Shown here piece by piece: positions 7,870 through 17,440 of a stretch of 64,000 nucleotides of DNA. The stretch lies in the NCBI GenBank assembly GCA_944389275.1, contig CALXLT010000022.1:16524-80523 (forward strand). Reading direction: 5' to 3'. The translations under genes and the position numbers were made by a program. Source of the DNA: an uncultured Spirochaetaceae bacterium. GTDB taxonomy: Bacteria > Spirochaetota > Spirochaetia > Sphaerochaetales > Sphaerochaetaceae. The stretch's first letter is position 1, and the number at the start of each line of letters is the position of its first letter. Under the pieces are notes generated by a model. It did no database searches. It worked only from the letters and a program-made list of their open reading frames with translations, and was not told the DNA's origin.

Positions 7870-10800
7870 TCAGCCTACGAAGTCGTCCAGCTTCTTGAGC
7901 CTTCTGCCATCGTATTCCCTCAGCTGGTTCGTCAGGGACTCAGGATCATCATATCTCTTCTCGCGTCTCTCGTTGAAGATCGAGTAGAGCACAGGGGAGA
8001 GAAGGAGCGTAAGGAACGCGCCTGTCAGGATTCCTCCCGTGAATGTCAGCGCTATAGGCTGGAGCATCTCCGCGCCTTCTCCCGGGAAGAACGCCATCGG
8101 GATGAGGCCGAGGATCGTCGTGAGCGTCGTCATCAGGATAGGCCTCAGACGCCCATATGCTGCCTGGAGGCATGCCTGACGCACCGGCACACGCTGCTTT
8201 ACCAGCCTGTTGATGCAGTCGATGAGGACGATACCGTTGTTGACGACAACTCCTATAAGGGCGACGATGCCGACGATCGAGAAGAGCGAGAACGACTGTC
8301 CATACATGAGATGAATGCCGATTACGCCAATCATCAGGAGCGGGATCGTAGCGAAGATGATGAACGGGTCGATCAGCGACTCGAACTGCGCAGCCATTAC
8401 AGCGTAGACGAGGAAGAGCGCGAGGACGACGATCATGATGAGCGTTCCCATATAGCCCGCGAAATCACTCATCGAGCCGCTCTGCACGATCTCGATTCCC
8501 TCAGGAAGGATCAGATACTCATCAAGCGCCTTGTTCACCTCGTTCTGCACGACCGATGCCGAGTAGCCTGGCAGGAGGTCCGCCGTGACATGGTTGACCC
8601 TGACCCTGTTCTCCCTTGTGATCGATACAGGGGATGTCGTGCGCTCGAACGACGCGATCGTGTCAAGGCGGATCATTCCAGCGTTGGACGGGATCAGAAG
8701 CTGTCCCAGCTGATCTACAGTGGAAAGGGTCTCGGGATCGATCTCCACCACGACATCGTAGGTTTCCGTGCTGTTGAACGTGGAGATCGTCGATGCCGTC
8801 GAGCCTGAGATAGCTGTCTGCATGATCGTCATGACAGTCTGAGGCGTTATGCCATAGTCTGATGCGAGGTCCTTATCGATGACGACGCTTACCTTCGGTG
8901 AGCCGTTATCAGCATCGCTGTCTATGTTCGTGGCGCCAGGCACATGCTCGTGCATTATCGCAACGATCTGGTCTGCCGTGTATTTCGCTGCATCCATATC
9001 CTCGCTGTGGATCTCCACGTCTATCGCGCTTGAGCCGCCGACAGCGGAGGACTCGAAGATCCAGTCCGCATTCGGGTCATCGTCCATGAATGGCCTGATC
9101 AGGTCCTGAACCTCTGTCGCGCTGACTGTCTGCTCCGTGATGTCAGGCAGCTTGATCGTTATGCTTCCCGAGTTCTCCGCAGTCGTGAGCATTCCTGTTC
9201 CGATATAAAGCTGGATGCTCTCATAGGAGTCCTCCGGAAGCACTGATACAACATTCTCGTACATATCCATCACGTATTCGCGTGTGACGTCTATGCTTGT
9301 TCCCATCTCAAGCTCAACGTTGAGCGTGACCTCGTCATCGGTTGTCTGCTGCGGCATGAGATCGAAGCCGAGGAGCGGGAAGAGCTTGAGGCAGAATGCC
9401 AGAAGCAGCACCAGGAGCATGATGAGGAGGAAGCGGTGCCTCATGCAGTAGGCGAGGACACGCACATATCCTCTCTTCATCGAGCCCTCAAAGGCAGCCA
9501 TCGCGTCATCGATTCTCTTCATCCACTTTATCCTCAGCGGCTTCTGCGTCCTTGTGTTGATGCGCATTATCGAGCCGCAGAGGGCAGGAACGAGCGTGAC
9601 TGCGACAAAGAGCGAGCAGGCAAGCGAGAGGCAGACGGTGATGACGATATCCTGGAACATGATGCCAAGGAACTCAAGATCGTTCTTGAATATGATGACA
9701 GGCAGGAATACGCAAATCGTCGTGAGCGTTGAGGCCATGATCGCGTTGAACATGTTCTTGCTTCCGAGGATCGCGGCGACCGCGCTCTTCTCGCCAAGCT
9801 GGCGGTAGGAGTAGGTGTTCTCGAGGATGACGATCGACGCGTCGACTATCATTCCGATGCCGAGGATGAGTCCCGACATGCTCATCGCGTTGATCGTGAC
9901 GCCGAATATCGACATGAGCATCATGGTTATGAGCACGCAGATCGGCATCGAGAGCGAGATGATGATCGTGGTTTTTATCCCGCGGAGGAAGATCCAGATT
10001 ATGAGAGCCGCGAGTATGACGCCCTGATATAGGGAGTTGAACGCCTCGCTCATCGTGCTCTGGACCATCTCCGTTGAATCCCTGAGAAGCTCGAGGGACA
10101 CTCCCTCAGGAAGCTCCGCCCTTATCGTATCAAGCTGGGCAAGGACCTCAGCCGCGACTGTGGTTGCATTGCTGTCGGAGTCGTTGGTTATGCTCATCGT
10201 GACGATCCTGTCGGTGCCGAGGTACGACTCGCTTCTGGAAGTGTCATCATTGCCGCGCACGACAGTCGCCACGTCATTCACCTTTATCGGGGTCCCGTCG
10301 ATCTTCGTTATGACGGTGTTCCCGATATCCGAGAAGCTGACGTATCTTGAATCTGCCGCGATCTGAAGATTCATGCCGTTCTCGGTGATCTCTCCGCCTG
10401 TCGCCTGCACGTTGTCCGAGGCGATTGCCGAGATGATCTGCGTGAGCGTAAGGCCATACGCCTCAAGCCTGTTCGGATCGACGTCGATGTGGTACTCGAT
10501 ATCGCTTCCGCCCCTTACCGATACCTGGCCAACGCCGGCCATCCTCTCAATAAGTGGAGAGATGGTGTTCTCGCCAAGCATCTTCAGCTCATCAAGCGAC
10601 ATCACGTCGCTTGTAAGCGAGAGCGTGAGGGCGGAGGAGGCGCCCATCGAGTCAAGGCGGAAGTACTGCGGTGTCTCAGTCCATGTAGGCAGAAGACGTG
10701 AAAGGATCGTGATTATCGAGTTAAGGTCACGCTCGGAATCATCGAGATCGGTGCCATAGTCATATTGAAGGACCGCTATGCAGCTTCCGTCGCTGGATAT

Positions 10801-11046
10801 CGTGGTTATATCGCTCAGGTTCTCAAGCGAGCTGAAGTACTCCTCAAGCTCCTTGGCAACCTGCTGCTCGATCTCCTCAGGGCCGGCATCGTTGCAGTCA
10901 ACGAATACAGTTATGACCGGGAGATCTATATCAGGATAGAGAGCGATCTCCATCCTTGGAAGGAAGACAAGCGCGATGACAACGATCAGGAGATAGATCA
11001 TCGTCATCAGCACTGGCCGTCTAACCGATAGTTCTGATAATGTCAT
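7870..11046 (-). CDS. RND multidrug/solute efflux transporter, inner-membrane pump
   Basis: At 1058 residues this is a full-length HAE-1/AcrB-type pump. It has an N-terminal helix (VLMTMIYLLIVVIALVFLP), two large periplasmic loops, and two bundles of transmembrane segments. TM4 carries GIGMIVDASIVILEN and TM10 carries GVVVNNGIVLIDCIN. In AcrB the proton relay uses two adjacent Asp in TM4 and a Lys in TM10; here TM4 keeps one Asp (VDA) and the Lys position is Asn, so coupling may differ. It is the last gene of a tolC-like/adaptor/pump operon, 13 bp behind the adaptor gene, and a terminator follows. Substrate unknown. Confidence 0.95.
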   Translation of the reverse strand: MTLSELSVRRPVLMTMIYLLIVVIALVFLPRMEIALYPDIDLPVITVFVDCNDAGPEEIEQQVAKELEEYFSSLENLSDITTISSDGSCIAVLQYDYGTDLDDSERDLNSIITILSRLLPTWTETPQYFRLDSMGASSALTLSLTSDVMSLDELKMLGENTISPLIERMAGVGQVSVRGGSDIEYHIDVDPNRLEAYGLTLTQIISAIASDNVQATGGEITENGMNLQIAADSRYVSFSDIGNTVITKIDGTPIKVNDVATVVRGNDDTSRSESYLGTDRIVTMSITNDSDSNATTVAAEVLAQLDTIRAELPEGVSLELLRDSTEMVQSTMSEAFNSLYQGVILAALIIWIFLRGIKTTIIISLSMPICVLITMMLMSIFGVTINAMSMSGLILGIGMIVDASIVILENTYSYRQLGEKSAVAAILGSKNMFNAIMASTLTTICVFLPVIIFKNDLEFLGIMFQDIVITVCLSLACSLFVAVTLVPALCGSIMRINTRTQKPLRIKWMKRIDDAMAAFEGSMKRGYVRVLAYCMRHRFLLIMLLVLLLAFCLKLFPLLGFDLMPQQTTDDEVTLNVELEMGTSIDVTREYVMDMYENVVSVLPEDSYESIQLYIGTGMLTTAENSGSITIKLPDITEQTVSATEVQDLIRPFMDDDPNADWIFESSAVGGSSAIDVEIHSEDMDAAKYTADQIVAIMHEHVPGATNIDSDADNGSPKVSVVIDKDLASDYGITPQTVMTIMQTAISGSTASTISTFNSTETYDVVVEIDPETLSTVDQLGQLLIPSNAGMIRLDTIASFERTTSPVSITRENRVRVNHVTADLLPGYSASVVQNEVNKALDEYLILPEGIEIVQSGSMSDFAGYMGTLIMIVVLALFLVYAVMAAQFESLIDPFIIFATIPLLMIGVIGIHLMYGQSFSLFSIVGIVALIGVVVNNGIVLIDCINRLVKQRVPVRQACLQAAYGRLRPILMTTLTTILGLIPMAFFPGEGAEMLQPIALTFTGGILTGAFLTLLLSPVLYSIFNERREKRYDDPESLTNQLREYDGRRLKKLDDFVG

Positions 11047-11059
11047 CGCTCACTCCTTA

Positions 11060-12049
11060 TCAAAGCACGTTGACGCTGCTGCCGTCAGAGACGGTTCCCG
11101 CTGTTATGACGATGTCCCCGGCCTCAAGCCCGCTGGTGATGACAGTGCGCGTGTCATTGCTGCTGCCTGTCGTTACAGGGGTCCTCACGGCCTTGCCGTT
11201 CTGGACTGTGTAGACGATGCTTCCATCGAGGACCTCGGTGATGGCATTGGACGGAACCGTTATGACGTCATCCTGCTCCTCTGTCACGAGGTCAAGCGTG
11301 ACGAACATGCCTTCCTTGAGCTTATCCGCCCCGCTTGTTATCTCGAGCTCGATAGCTGATGTGCGGTTGAGCGTGCTGACGGAAGGGGCGATGAACGAAA
11401 GCCTTGCGTTGAATGTCTCGCCTGGATACGCGACGCTCGTGAAGTAGGCATCCATGCCGATAGCCGCGGTTCCCGTATAGCGCTCAGGAAGCGCCGCCTC
11501 GATATGAAGCGTCTTGTCTCCTGATACCGTTGCCACTGCCGTTGTTGTGCCTACTGTCTCGCCGACAGAGACGGGGATGGATGTGATCATGCCGTCAACA
11601 GGGCTTGTCACAGGGCTTTCCTTGTAGTTCATGCCCGGGCGGGATGGATCGATGTACGCGATCACCTGGTCCTTCGTGACGATATCGCCGCGCTTGACGA
11701 GGATCGATGCGACTGTTCCTGTGGCATCCGGAAGAGCCGCTACGTCGGAGTTATCGCTTCCGATCTCTCCATTAAGGCGCGTTAGGCGCTGGAAGAGCCC
11801 TGGCTCGGCTGTCTCGACATTGACGTTTATCGAGGTCGAGGCACTTGTCTCCTGCACGGCTCCTCCCGTTCCAGCGTTAACCGTGCCGAGTATCACATAC
11901 AGGGCGAGCACCACGCAGATCAGCAGAAGCACGAGCGTCGTGATCTTGTCGAACCTGGACGATGATGGCGTCCTTCTTGCAAGCTTCTCGAATGATATCT
12001 TTGAATCCTCGACCTGTTCGGTCAGGTCCTTCTTGTTGTTATCGTCCAT
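11060..12049 (-). CDS. Efflux RND periplasmic adaptor subunit (HlyD/MFP family)
   Basis: A 329-residue membrane-fusion protein joining the RND pump to the TolC-like channel. The cytoplasmic N-terminus is charged; a single membrane anchor (TTLVLLLICVVLALYVIL) lies near residues 38-56, so it is a signal-anchor rather than a lipoprotein. Behind it are a short lipoyl-like hairpin (GTVASILVKRGDIVTKDQVIAYI and SPVDGMITSIPVSVGETVG), a beta-barrel domain, and a membrane-proximal end (ITSGLEAGDIVITAG). The alpha-helical hairpin is nearly absent. The ATG overlaps the stop of the tolC-like gene by one base (TAATG). Confidence 0.93.
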   Translation of the reverse strand: MDDNNKKDLTEQVEDSKISFEKLARRTPSSSRFDKITTLVLLLICVVLALYVILGTVNAGTGGAVQETSASTSINVNVETAEPGLFQRLTRLNGEIGSDNSDVAALPDATGTVASILVKRGDIVTKDQVIAYIDPSRPGMNYKESPVTSPVDGMITSIPVSVGETVGTTTAVATVSGDKTLHIEAALPERYTGTAAIGMDAYFTSVAYPGETFNARLSFIAPSVSTLNRTSAIELEITSGADKLKEGMFVTLDLVTEEQDDVITVPSNAITEVLDGSIVYTVQNGKAVRTPVTTGSSNDTRTVITSGLEAGDIVITAGTVSDGSSVNVL

Positions 12050-13449
12050 TAGATATTCTCCCCGCCAGCGGCGTATTCTGTGTAAAGGTCATTGATTCCT
12101 ATGCCCAGCGTAGACGCAAGGGTATAGCAGGACTGGAGATGCCCAAGCTCCGCGTTGAGGAGGTTTATCTCGGCAGAGAGGGCGGCGTTGCGCGCGGATG
12201 CCAGGTCATCGGCTGTCATGAGTCCGGCGTCGTAGGATTCCTTGGCAAGCTCATATGACTTCTCAGCGGTGCCGAGTGCGTCCTCAAGCATCGATATGTT
12301 GCTCTGGTACTGGTTTATCGTGATCACGCTTTCCCTGATCGTCTCAAGAAGCGTGTCCTTGGCGCTCTGCAGCGAGAGCGAGTAGATCCTGACGCTGTCC
12401 TCAGCGTCCTTTATGGCCATTGATGCAGAGGATCCCGGAAGCATCGAGCTGATCGGAAGCGTGAGAGCCACGGTTCCTGTAAGCTGATGCGCGCTGTTGG
12501 AATACGGGTTGAACGGGCTGTCCTTGTATTTCTGGTAGCCGCTTCCGCTGTATGAGTATCCCACCGATGCCGTAAGGACCGGGACATATGTGCTGAGCTT
12601 TGCCGTGTCGACGCTGTTTTCAGCGATGCTGAGGCTGCTTCTTGCCATCTTCACCGAGATAGCGTTCTCGCCATACTGGGCGAAGAGATCCTCAGGAGAA
12701 GGCAGGGAGAGCAGGGTAAGGCCCGGGAACGGGGCGACCGAGAAATCACCATCGATGCCTGTCATGTCTGAGAAGGCGGAGATCATGATCTCCCTCGCGT
12801 CCTCGAGGTTCCTGACCTGGAGCTCCGCGTTCTTCAGCGAGAGCTCAAGCTGCAGCAGCGATAGCTCATCTATGAGGCCTGAGTCATACATGTCGGAGGC
12901 GTTGGCGTACTGGGCTTTCGCGTCCTCGTATGAGATCCTCGCGCTCTCTATCGCCGCGTCCTGCGCCGCGATCTTCCAGTATGCCGCGGTTATCGCATCG
13001 GAAAGCGTGTTCCAAGTGTTCTCGTATGAGAGCCTTGCGCTTTCCTTCTCGAGCCTGCGGGTTTCGCCGTCATTTATCATGTTGCCTGTGAAGGAGAACT
13101 GCGCGTTGAGCGATGCGTTCACGCTCAGCCCGAGGAATGCCGGTTCAGTGAGATCCGTGCCTATTCCGGTAAAGCCAAGGGCCACGGGATTCGTGCCCGG
13201 GAAGGCGCCGCCTGTGGTGACGCTTGCCGTTGCTGAGATATCCGGCATGAATGTCGTCATCACGGCATCAGCGTTGCGAAGCGCCATCGATAGCGATATC
13301 CTCGCGCTTTCAAGGCTTATGCTGTTCTCTTCTGCGGCTTCTATGGCCTCATCGAGCGTCACCGTAGGCGGCGTTGAGGCAAAAGCCAGGGGAGCAGACA
13401 CGATCAAGAGAATCAGTGCCGCCATTATATTCTTCAATCTCTGTTTCAT
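12049..13449 (-). CDS. TolC-family outer-membrane efflux protein
   Basis: About 466 residues. The signal peptide is MKQRLKNIMAALILLIVSAPLAFA, and two repeats rich in long coiled helices follow (for example SARISYEDAKAQYANASDMY and ESYDAGLMTADDLASARNAA), as in TolC channels. It forms the outer-membrane exit duct for the RND pump encoded downstream. The start is uncertain: ATG 13449 begins right at the signal peptide; ATG 13455 and longer starts are in frame. No Shine-Dalgarno is seen before 13449, but a perfect TATAAT (13454-13459) lies 4 nt upstream, and a CCGT/ACGG inverted repeat lies further out near 13468-13480. The promoter may therefore be regulated and the mRNA nearly leaderless. Confidence 0.88.
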   Translation of the reverse strand: MKQRLKNIMAALILLIVSAPLAFASTPPTVTLDEAIEAAEENSISLESARISLSMALRNADAVMTTFMPDISATASVTTGGAFPGTNPVALGFTGIGTDLTEPAFLGLSVNASLNAQFSFTGNMINDGETRRLEKESARLSYENTWNTLSDAITAAYWKIAAQDAAIESARISYEDAKAQYANASDMYDSGLIDELSLLQLELSLKNAELQVRNLEDAREIMISAFSDMTGIDGDFSVAPFPGLTLLSLPSPEDLFAQYGENAISVKMARSSLSIAENSVDTAKLSTYVPVLTASVGYSYSGSGYQKYKDSPFNPYSNSAHQLTGTVALTLPISSMLPGSSASMAIKDAEDSVRIYSLSLQSAKDTLLETIRESVITINQYQSNISMLEDALGTAEKSYELAKESYDAGLMTADDLASARNAALSAEINLLNAELGHLQSCYTLASTLGIGINDLYTEYAAGGENI

Positions 13450-13577
13450 AGCCATTATAAAGGAATACCGTTTGTGACGGTGAAAGTCCATTGACCTTAT
13501 GTGTATTCCGTGTGTTTTTGCCCCTATAGCCCAAAATCGGGAAATAATGTACCGTAGAGGCACGGAGGGTTCCTTAT

Positions 13578-13865
13578 ATGGGAGAGCGTGGAGAGGTCTT
13601 CGCGACCAAGCTTACAAGAAACGACAGGACTTATTTCTTCAACGTCAAGGAGAATATCTACGGTGATCTTTTCCTTAACATCGTCGAGTCAAGGCCGACG
13701 GACACCGAGGGCCGCTTCCTCAGGCAGTCTGTCATCGTTTACCAGGAGGACCTTGGTGAGTTCATCAAGGAGTTCCAGAAGTCCCTTGACTTCATCAGGC
13801 AGCATGGCACGAGGCGTGAGCCTCAGGCGCCGCGCGCGAGAAGGGAGGAGAGGACTGAGGGCTAG
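13578..13865 (+). CDS. PUR-domain nucleic-acid-binding protein (DUF3276, BpuR-like)
   Basis: A 95-residue protein: a PUR-alpha-like fold (GEVFATKLTRNDRTYFFNVKEN, then DLFLNIVES) and a basic C-terminal tail (TRREPQAPRARREE). The family binds single-stranded DNA and RNA; the Borrelia member BpuR is a DNA- and RNA-binding regulator, so a regulatory or nucleoid role is plausible here. The ribosome site GGAGGG lies about 9 nt upstream of the ATG. The stop codon lies in a CTAG shared with the convergent rnhB stop, giving a 4-bp tail-to-tail overlap and no space for a terminator. Confidence 0.88.
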   Translation: MGERGEVFATKLTRNDRTYFFNVKENIYGDLFLNIVESRPTDTEGRFLRQSVIVYQEDLGEFIKEFQKSLDFIRQHGTRREPQAPRARREERTEG

Positions 13866-14470
13866 AACAGCTCCCTTTCCTTTTCCCCGCCTACGTGGAA
13901 GCTCATCCTCTCTATAGGGGATGGGCCATTTTCTTCTATGGCCTTCACATGCGCTTTCGTGGGATAGCCCTTGTGCCTGTCATATCCATAGGCGGGCCAC
14001 TTCCTCGCCGCAAGCTCCATCAGCCTGTCGCGCTCACATTTGGCGAGTATCGAGGCGGCCATGATCTCCGGGACCTTGCTGTCGCCCTTCACGATCGCAG
14101 AGCATGGGATATCCACATCAGGCTTCCTGTTGCCGTCGACAAGGAGGATATCGGGCTGCATTATCTTCCTGACCTTCTCATACGCCTTCCTCATCGCGAG
14201 CATCGACGCGTTGAGTATGTTGATCCTGTCTATATCCTTATGGCTGACGGATGCGACGGCCCATATGGCCTTCTCCTTTATGATCCTCTCCGCTTCCTTT
14301 CTCTTCCTTTCGCTCAGCTTCTTGCTGTCGTCCAGGATATCAAGCGGAAAGCCTTCGGGGAGGATGACCGCGGCCGCCACCACAGGGCCTGCCAGCGGGC
14401 CTCTTCCCGCCTCATCGCTTCCGCACGCTATGCTTTTGATGCCCTCATTGCCGAACAAGCTCGCTTCCAT
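13862..14470 (-). CDS. rnhB: Ribonuclease HII
   Basis: About 202 residues, normal for the family. It cleaves RNA in RNA-DNA hybrids and at single ribonucleotides. The catalytic motif GSDEAGRGPLAGPVVAAAVI near residue 20 supplies the DE pair. LLVDGNRKPD near 117 and the AASILAKCERDR segment near 142 supply the remaining acidic metal ligands. The start is ATG 14470, 9 nt behind GGGAGG; the TTG further upstream sits on top of that ribosome site. It is divergent from smc, and the 57-bp gap holds promoter elements for smc and possibly TTGAAA/TAGCAT for rnhB. Confidence 0.95.
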   Translation of the reverse strand: MEASLFGNEGIKSIACGSDEAGRGPLAGPVVAAAVILPEGFPLDILDDSKKLSERKRKEAERIIKEKAIWAVASVSHKDIDRINILNASMLAMRKAYEKVRKIMQPDILLVDGNRKPDVDIPCSAIVKGDSKVPEIMAASILAKCERDRLMELAARKWPAYGYDRHKGYPTKAHVKAIEENGPSPIERMSFHVGGEKERELF

Positions 14471-14498
14471 TGTCTTCAACCTCCCTAGATGCTATAAT
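14470..14498 (+). promoter_or_regulatory. Promoter of smc
   Basis: The -35 is TTGTCT (14470-14475) and, after a 17-bp spacer, there is a perfect extended -10 TGC-TATAAT (TATAAT at 14493-14498). The predicted start is near 14505, leaving a leader of about 23 nt with AAGGAG. Confidence 0.75.
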
Positions 14499-14527
14499 TC
14501 CCAAGATTTTCTTTCAAGGAGTTGGCT

Positions 14528-17359
14528 TTGTTCCTAAAATCCCTAGACCTCTTCGGCTTCAAGAGCTTCCCAGACAAGACCCATATAGACTTCGCTGATG
14601 GCATAACGTCGCTTCTCGGCCCGAATGGCTGCGGCAAGTCCAATATAGTCGATGCCGTCAAGTGGGTCCTTGGCGAGCAGAGCATGAAGACGATTAGGGC
14701 GGGAAAGAAGGAAGATGTCATATTCAACGGCACCGATACCCGGAAGCCGATGAGCTTCGCGGAGGTGACGCTTGTCATAGACAACAGCGAGCACAGGCTG
14801 CCGACTGAGGTCGAGGAGATAGAGATCAGGCGCCGCGTCTTCCGCTCCGGCGACAGCGAGTATTATCTGAATAAGAACAGATGCCTCCTTAAGAACATCG
14901 CCGAGCTTTTCTATGACACGGGAGTCGGCAAGAGCGCATACTCCATCCTCGAGCAGGGAAAGATCGACCAGATCCTCTCGAACAAGCCTGAGGACAGGCG
15001 CTACGTATTCGAGGAAGCTGCGGGGATATCGAGATTCAAGAAGCAGTGCACCGAGGCGCAGAACAAGATCGAGAGGACCGATGAGAACATACGCGATATA
15101 GAGATACAGGCGCGCGAGGCGGAGCGCGTGTGCAACCGCACCCGCACTCAGGCAGAGAGGGCCCGGAAGGCCAAGGGCCTCAACGACAGGCTTTTCCAGC
15201 TTGATGTCGAGTTCAATATCGGGCAGCTTCGCAACTATCAGAACGTGAACGACAAGAGGATGCAGATGCTCCAGGAGGGGACTGCCCTTGTCGAGAAGTA
15301 TAAGAAGGACAGCGAAGACCTTGACGCTGAGATAAACGCGATGCAGGAGGAGATGAGGGCCCAGGAGGAGACCGTGCATCGCCTCATGGTCGAGATCACG
15401 ACGATCGAGGGTAAGATCTCAGGCAATTCCCAGACTTCTGATATCCTCACCTCAAGTTACCTTGAGAACAACAGGCAGGCCCAGGAATTCGATGACAAGG
15501 CCGCCGCGATAAGAAGCCAGCTCGATAGGGACAAGGGAGAGCTTGACGAGTATATAGACTCCCTTTCGGATAAGAGGGAGCAGTTCGAGGAGAGCGAGAA
15601 GCACCTGCAGCGTCTCAAGGCGATGCTCGATGAGAGCAATGGCAAGGTCACATCGCTCCAGGAGGAGATATCCTCCCTTGAAAGCCGCAACGAGGAGCTG
15701 GACAACGAGCTTCTCTCCCTTTCGACGGAGCTCAAGGATGTCATCGAGAGCCTCATCGCGGAGGTCGATGAGAACACCGGATCAGAGTACTCGAAGGAAA
15801 GGACCGACAGGGCCAGGAGCGAGTTCCTCAGGAAAGGAGAGGAGGCGAGGAAGCTCATAGGCGAGAAGATAAGCTATCTCTCTTCACTCAAGCCGGACAT
15901 CCCCGTCTCCCGCGATATAACCGTGAAGGATTTCCAGCACGTAAGCGATGCTGTCGAGACCCTCATATCGCTGTTCCAGGAGTATGTGGCGTCCATTCCC
16001 CCTGTTGTCGATACCCTTCTTTCCCCTGAGGGCCTTGTAGGCAGGAAGAAGGACATAGAGAAGAGGGAGACCAAGGCCAGGGAGGAGCTTGCCGCGAACA
16101 GGTACATGATCGCCGCCAAGCGAGAGGAAGTGCAGGCGACCCAGGCCGGGATAGCCACGCTGCAGTCAACGATAGAGGCCGCGAACCTGAGCTATTACGA
16201 GCTCAAGTCCTCGCTTGATGCCTCGAACGCCATCATAGAGGGCAGGAAGAGGGCTATTGAGGAAAAGGCCATCAATCTCGAGGAGTACGCCATCCAGGCC
16301 GAGAACTACAGGCGCAGGATGGATGAGATCCAGGAGGAGCTCCGGGCCAAGGACGAGGAGAAGAAGGCGCTTTCGGATGAGCTTGCCGCCAAGAGGGCCG
16401 AGCATGCCGAGGCCAACAGGGGAAGGGGCGAGCGCGGCGAGGGGCTTTCCCGGAAAAGGACGGAGAGGGAGAACATAATCCGGCTCATGACGCAGACACA
16501 GCAGGACCTTGCGAACCTACGCGGACAGGTCGAGTCAAGCGGCTCGTTCACAGAGACGATCATGAGCAGCTTCTTCACCAAGCACGGACGCAACCTCGGC
16601 GAGTTCTTCAAGGATTATGAAGACAAGGAGATCCCTGACGAGAAGCTCATACAGAACGAGATGCAGGAGATCCAGAAGGAGCTTTCCGGCTATGGCAACA
16701 TAAACTGGATGGCCGAGCAGGAGTATGAGGAGGCGCAGGAGCAGTATAAGTTCTACGCCAAGCATCTCGAGGACCTGGAGAAGGCCAAGGCCGACCTTGT
16801 CGAGGTCCTGAATGAGATACAGTCCCGCTCTGAGGAGCTCTTCACAAAGACATACAAGGAGATAAGCCAGAACTTCCAGGCCATGTTCCGCCGCCTCTTC
16901 GGAGGAGGCAAGGCTGAGATAACCCTTGAGGATCCGGAGAATGTCCTCACATGCGGCATCGATATACTCGCGCAGCCGCCAGGGAAGAAGCCCCAGTACC
17001 TCAATCTGCTTTCAGGCGGAGAGAGGGCCATGACCGCAGTCGCCCTCCTTTTCGCGACTTATCAGGTGAAGCCATCGCCGTTCTGTATACTCGATGAGCT
17101 CGACGCGCCGCTTGATGACAGGAACATCGGCTTCTTCCTTGATGTCCTCCAGGACTTCTCGCAGACCAGCCAGTTCATAATCATCACCCATAATCCCCAT
17201 ACGGTCATGGGCTCCAAGACCCTTCTCGGCGTCACTCAGTATGAGGCGGGAGTATCGACGACGGTATCCTACAAGCTTGCCAACATCAAGGGCCAGCCTG
17301 TCATCATGGACGAGAACGAGAAGGCTGTCTCGTTCAACAGCGATGGCACTCGGAAGTAG
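14528..17359 (+). CDS. smc: Chromosome segregation ATPase Smc (short form)
   Basis: Condensin subunit that extrudes and aligns chromosomal DNA with ScpA and ScpB, both encoded near 40.3-41.8 kb. The head motifs are complete: Walker A GPNGCGKSNIVDAVKW near residue 32, signature LSGGERAMTAVALLFA near 838, and Walker B FCILDELDAPLDDRN. Long coiled coils lie between. The protein is 943 residues, shorter than the usual 1150-1200, and I cannot find the conserved glycines of an SMC hinge in the middle (around residues 430-540). The start is TTG 14528, 6 nt behind AAGGAG (14516-14521), giving the family-typical MFLKSLDLFGFKSF; an upstream TTG at 14522 is too close to the ribosome site. Confidence 0.95.
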   Translation: MFLKSLDLFGFKSFPDKTHIDFADGITSLLGPNGCGKSNIVDAVKWVLGEQSMKTIRAGKKEDVIFNGTDTRKPMSFAEVTLVIDNSEHRLPTEVEEIEIRRRVFRSGDSEYYLNKNRCLLKNIAELFYDTGVGKSAYSILEQGKIDQILSNKPEDRRYVFEEAAGISRFKKQCTEAQNKIERTDENIRDIEIQAREAERVCNRTRTQAERARKAKGLNDRLFQLDVEFNIGQLRNYQNVNDKRMQMLQEGTALVEKYKKDSEDLDAEINAMQEEMRAQEETVHRLMVEITTIEGKISGNSQTSDILTSSYLENNRQAQEFDDKAAAIRSQLDRDKGELDEYIDSLSDKREQFEESEKHLQRLKAMLDESNGKVTSLQEEISSLESRNEELDNELLSLSTELKDVIESLIAEVDENTGSEYSKERTDRARSEFLRKGEEARKLIGEKISYLSSLKPDIPVSRDITVKDFQHVSDAVETLISLFQEYVASIPPVVDTLLSPEGLVGRKKDIEKRETKAREELAANRYMIAAKREEVQATQAGIATLQSTIEAANLSYYELKSSLDASNAIIEGRKRAIEEKAINLEEYAIQAENYRRRMDEIQEELRAKDEEKKALSDELAAKRAEHAEANRGRGERGEGLSRKRTERENIIRLMTQTQQDLANLRGQVESSGSFTETIMSSFFTKHGRNLGEFFKDYEDKEIPDEKLIQNEMQEIQKELSGYGNINWMAEQEYEEAQEQYKFYAKHLEDLEKAKADLVEVLNEIQSRSEELFTKTYKEISQNFQAMFRRLFGGGKAEITLEDPENVLTCGIDILAQPPGKKPQYLNLLSGGERAMTAVALLFATYQVKPSPFCILDELDAPLDDRNIGFFLDVLQDFSQTSQFIIITHNPHTVMGSKTLLGVTQYEAGVSTTVSYKLANIKGQPVIMDENEKAVSFNSDGTRK

Positions 17360-17376
17360 TCTCCTGTTCCTGATTA

Positions 17377-17406
17377 TTGACAAGTCGAAACTTTTTGATG
17401 TATAAG
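17377..17406 (+). promoter_or_regulatory. Promoter of the ffh-rpsP-khpA-rimM-trmD-rplS operon
   Basis: The -35 is a perfect TTGACA (17377-17382), the spacer is 18 bp, and the -10 is TATAAG (17401-17406). The start would be near 17413, giving a leader of about 28 nt. Confidence 0.8.
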
Positions 17407-17440
17407 TTCCATCGTTGCCTTGGCAGCGCATGGAAGGAAG

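Noticed and set aside
17420..17440. Upstream TTG start for ffh
   Set aside because: It lies ahead of the GGAAGG ribosome site that serves ATG 17441, and adds residues not typical of Ffh.
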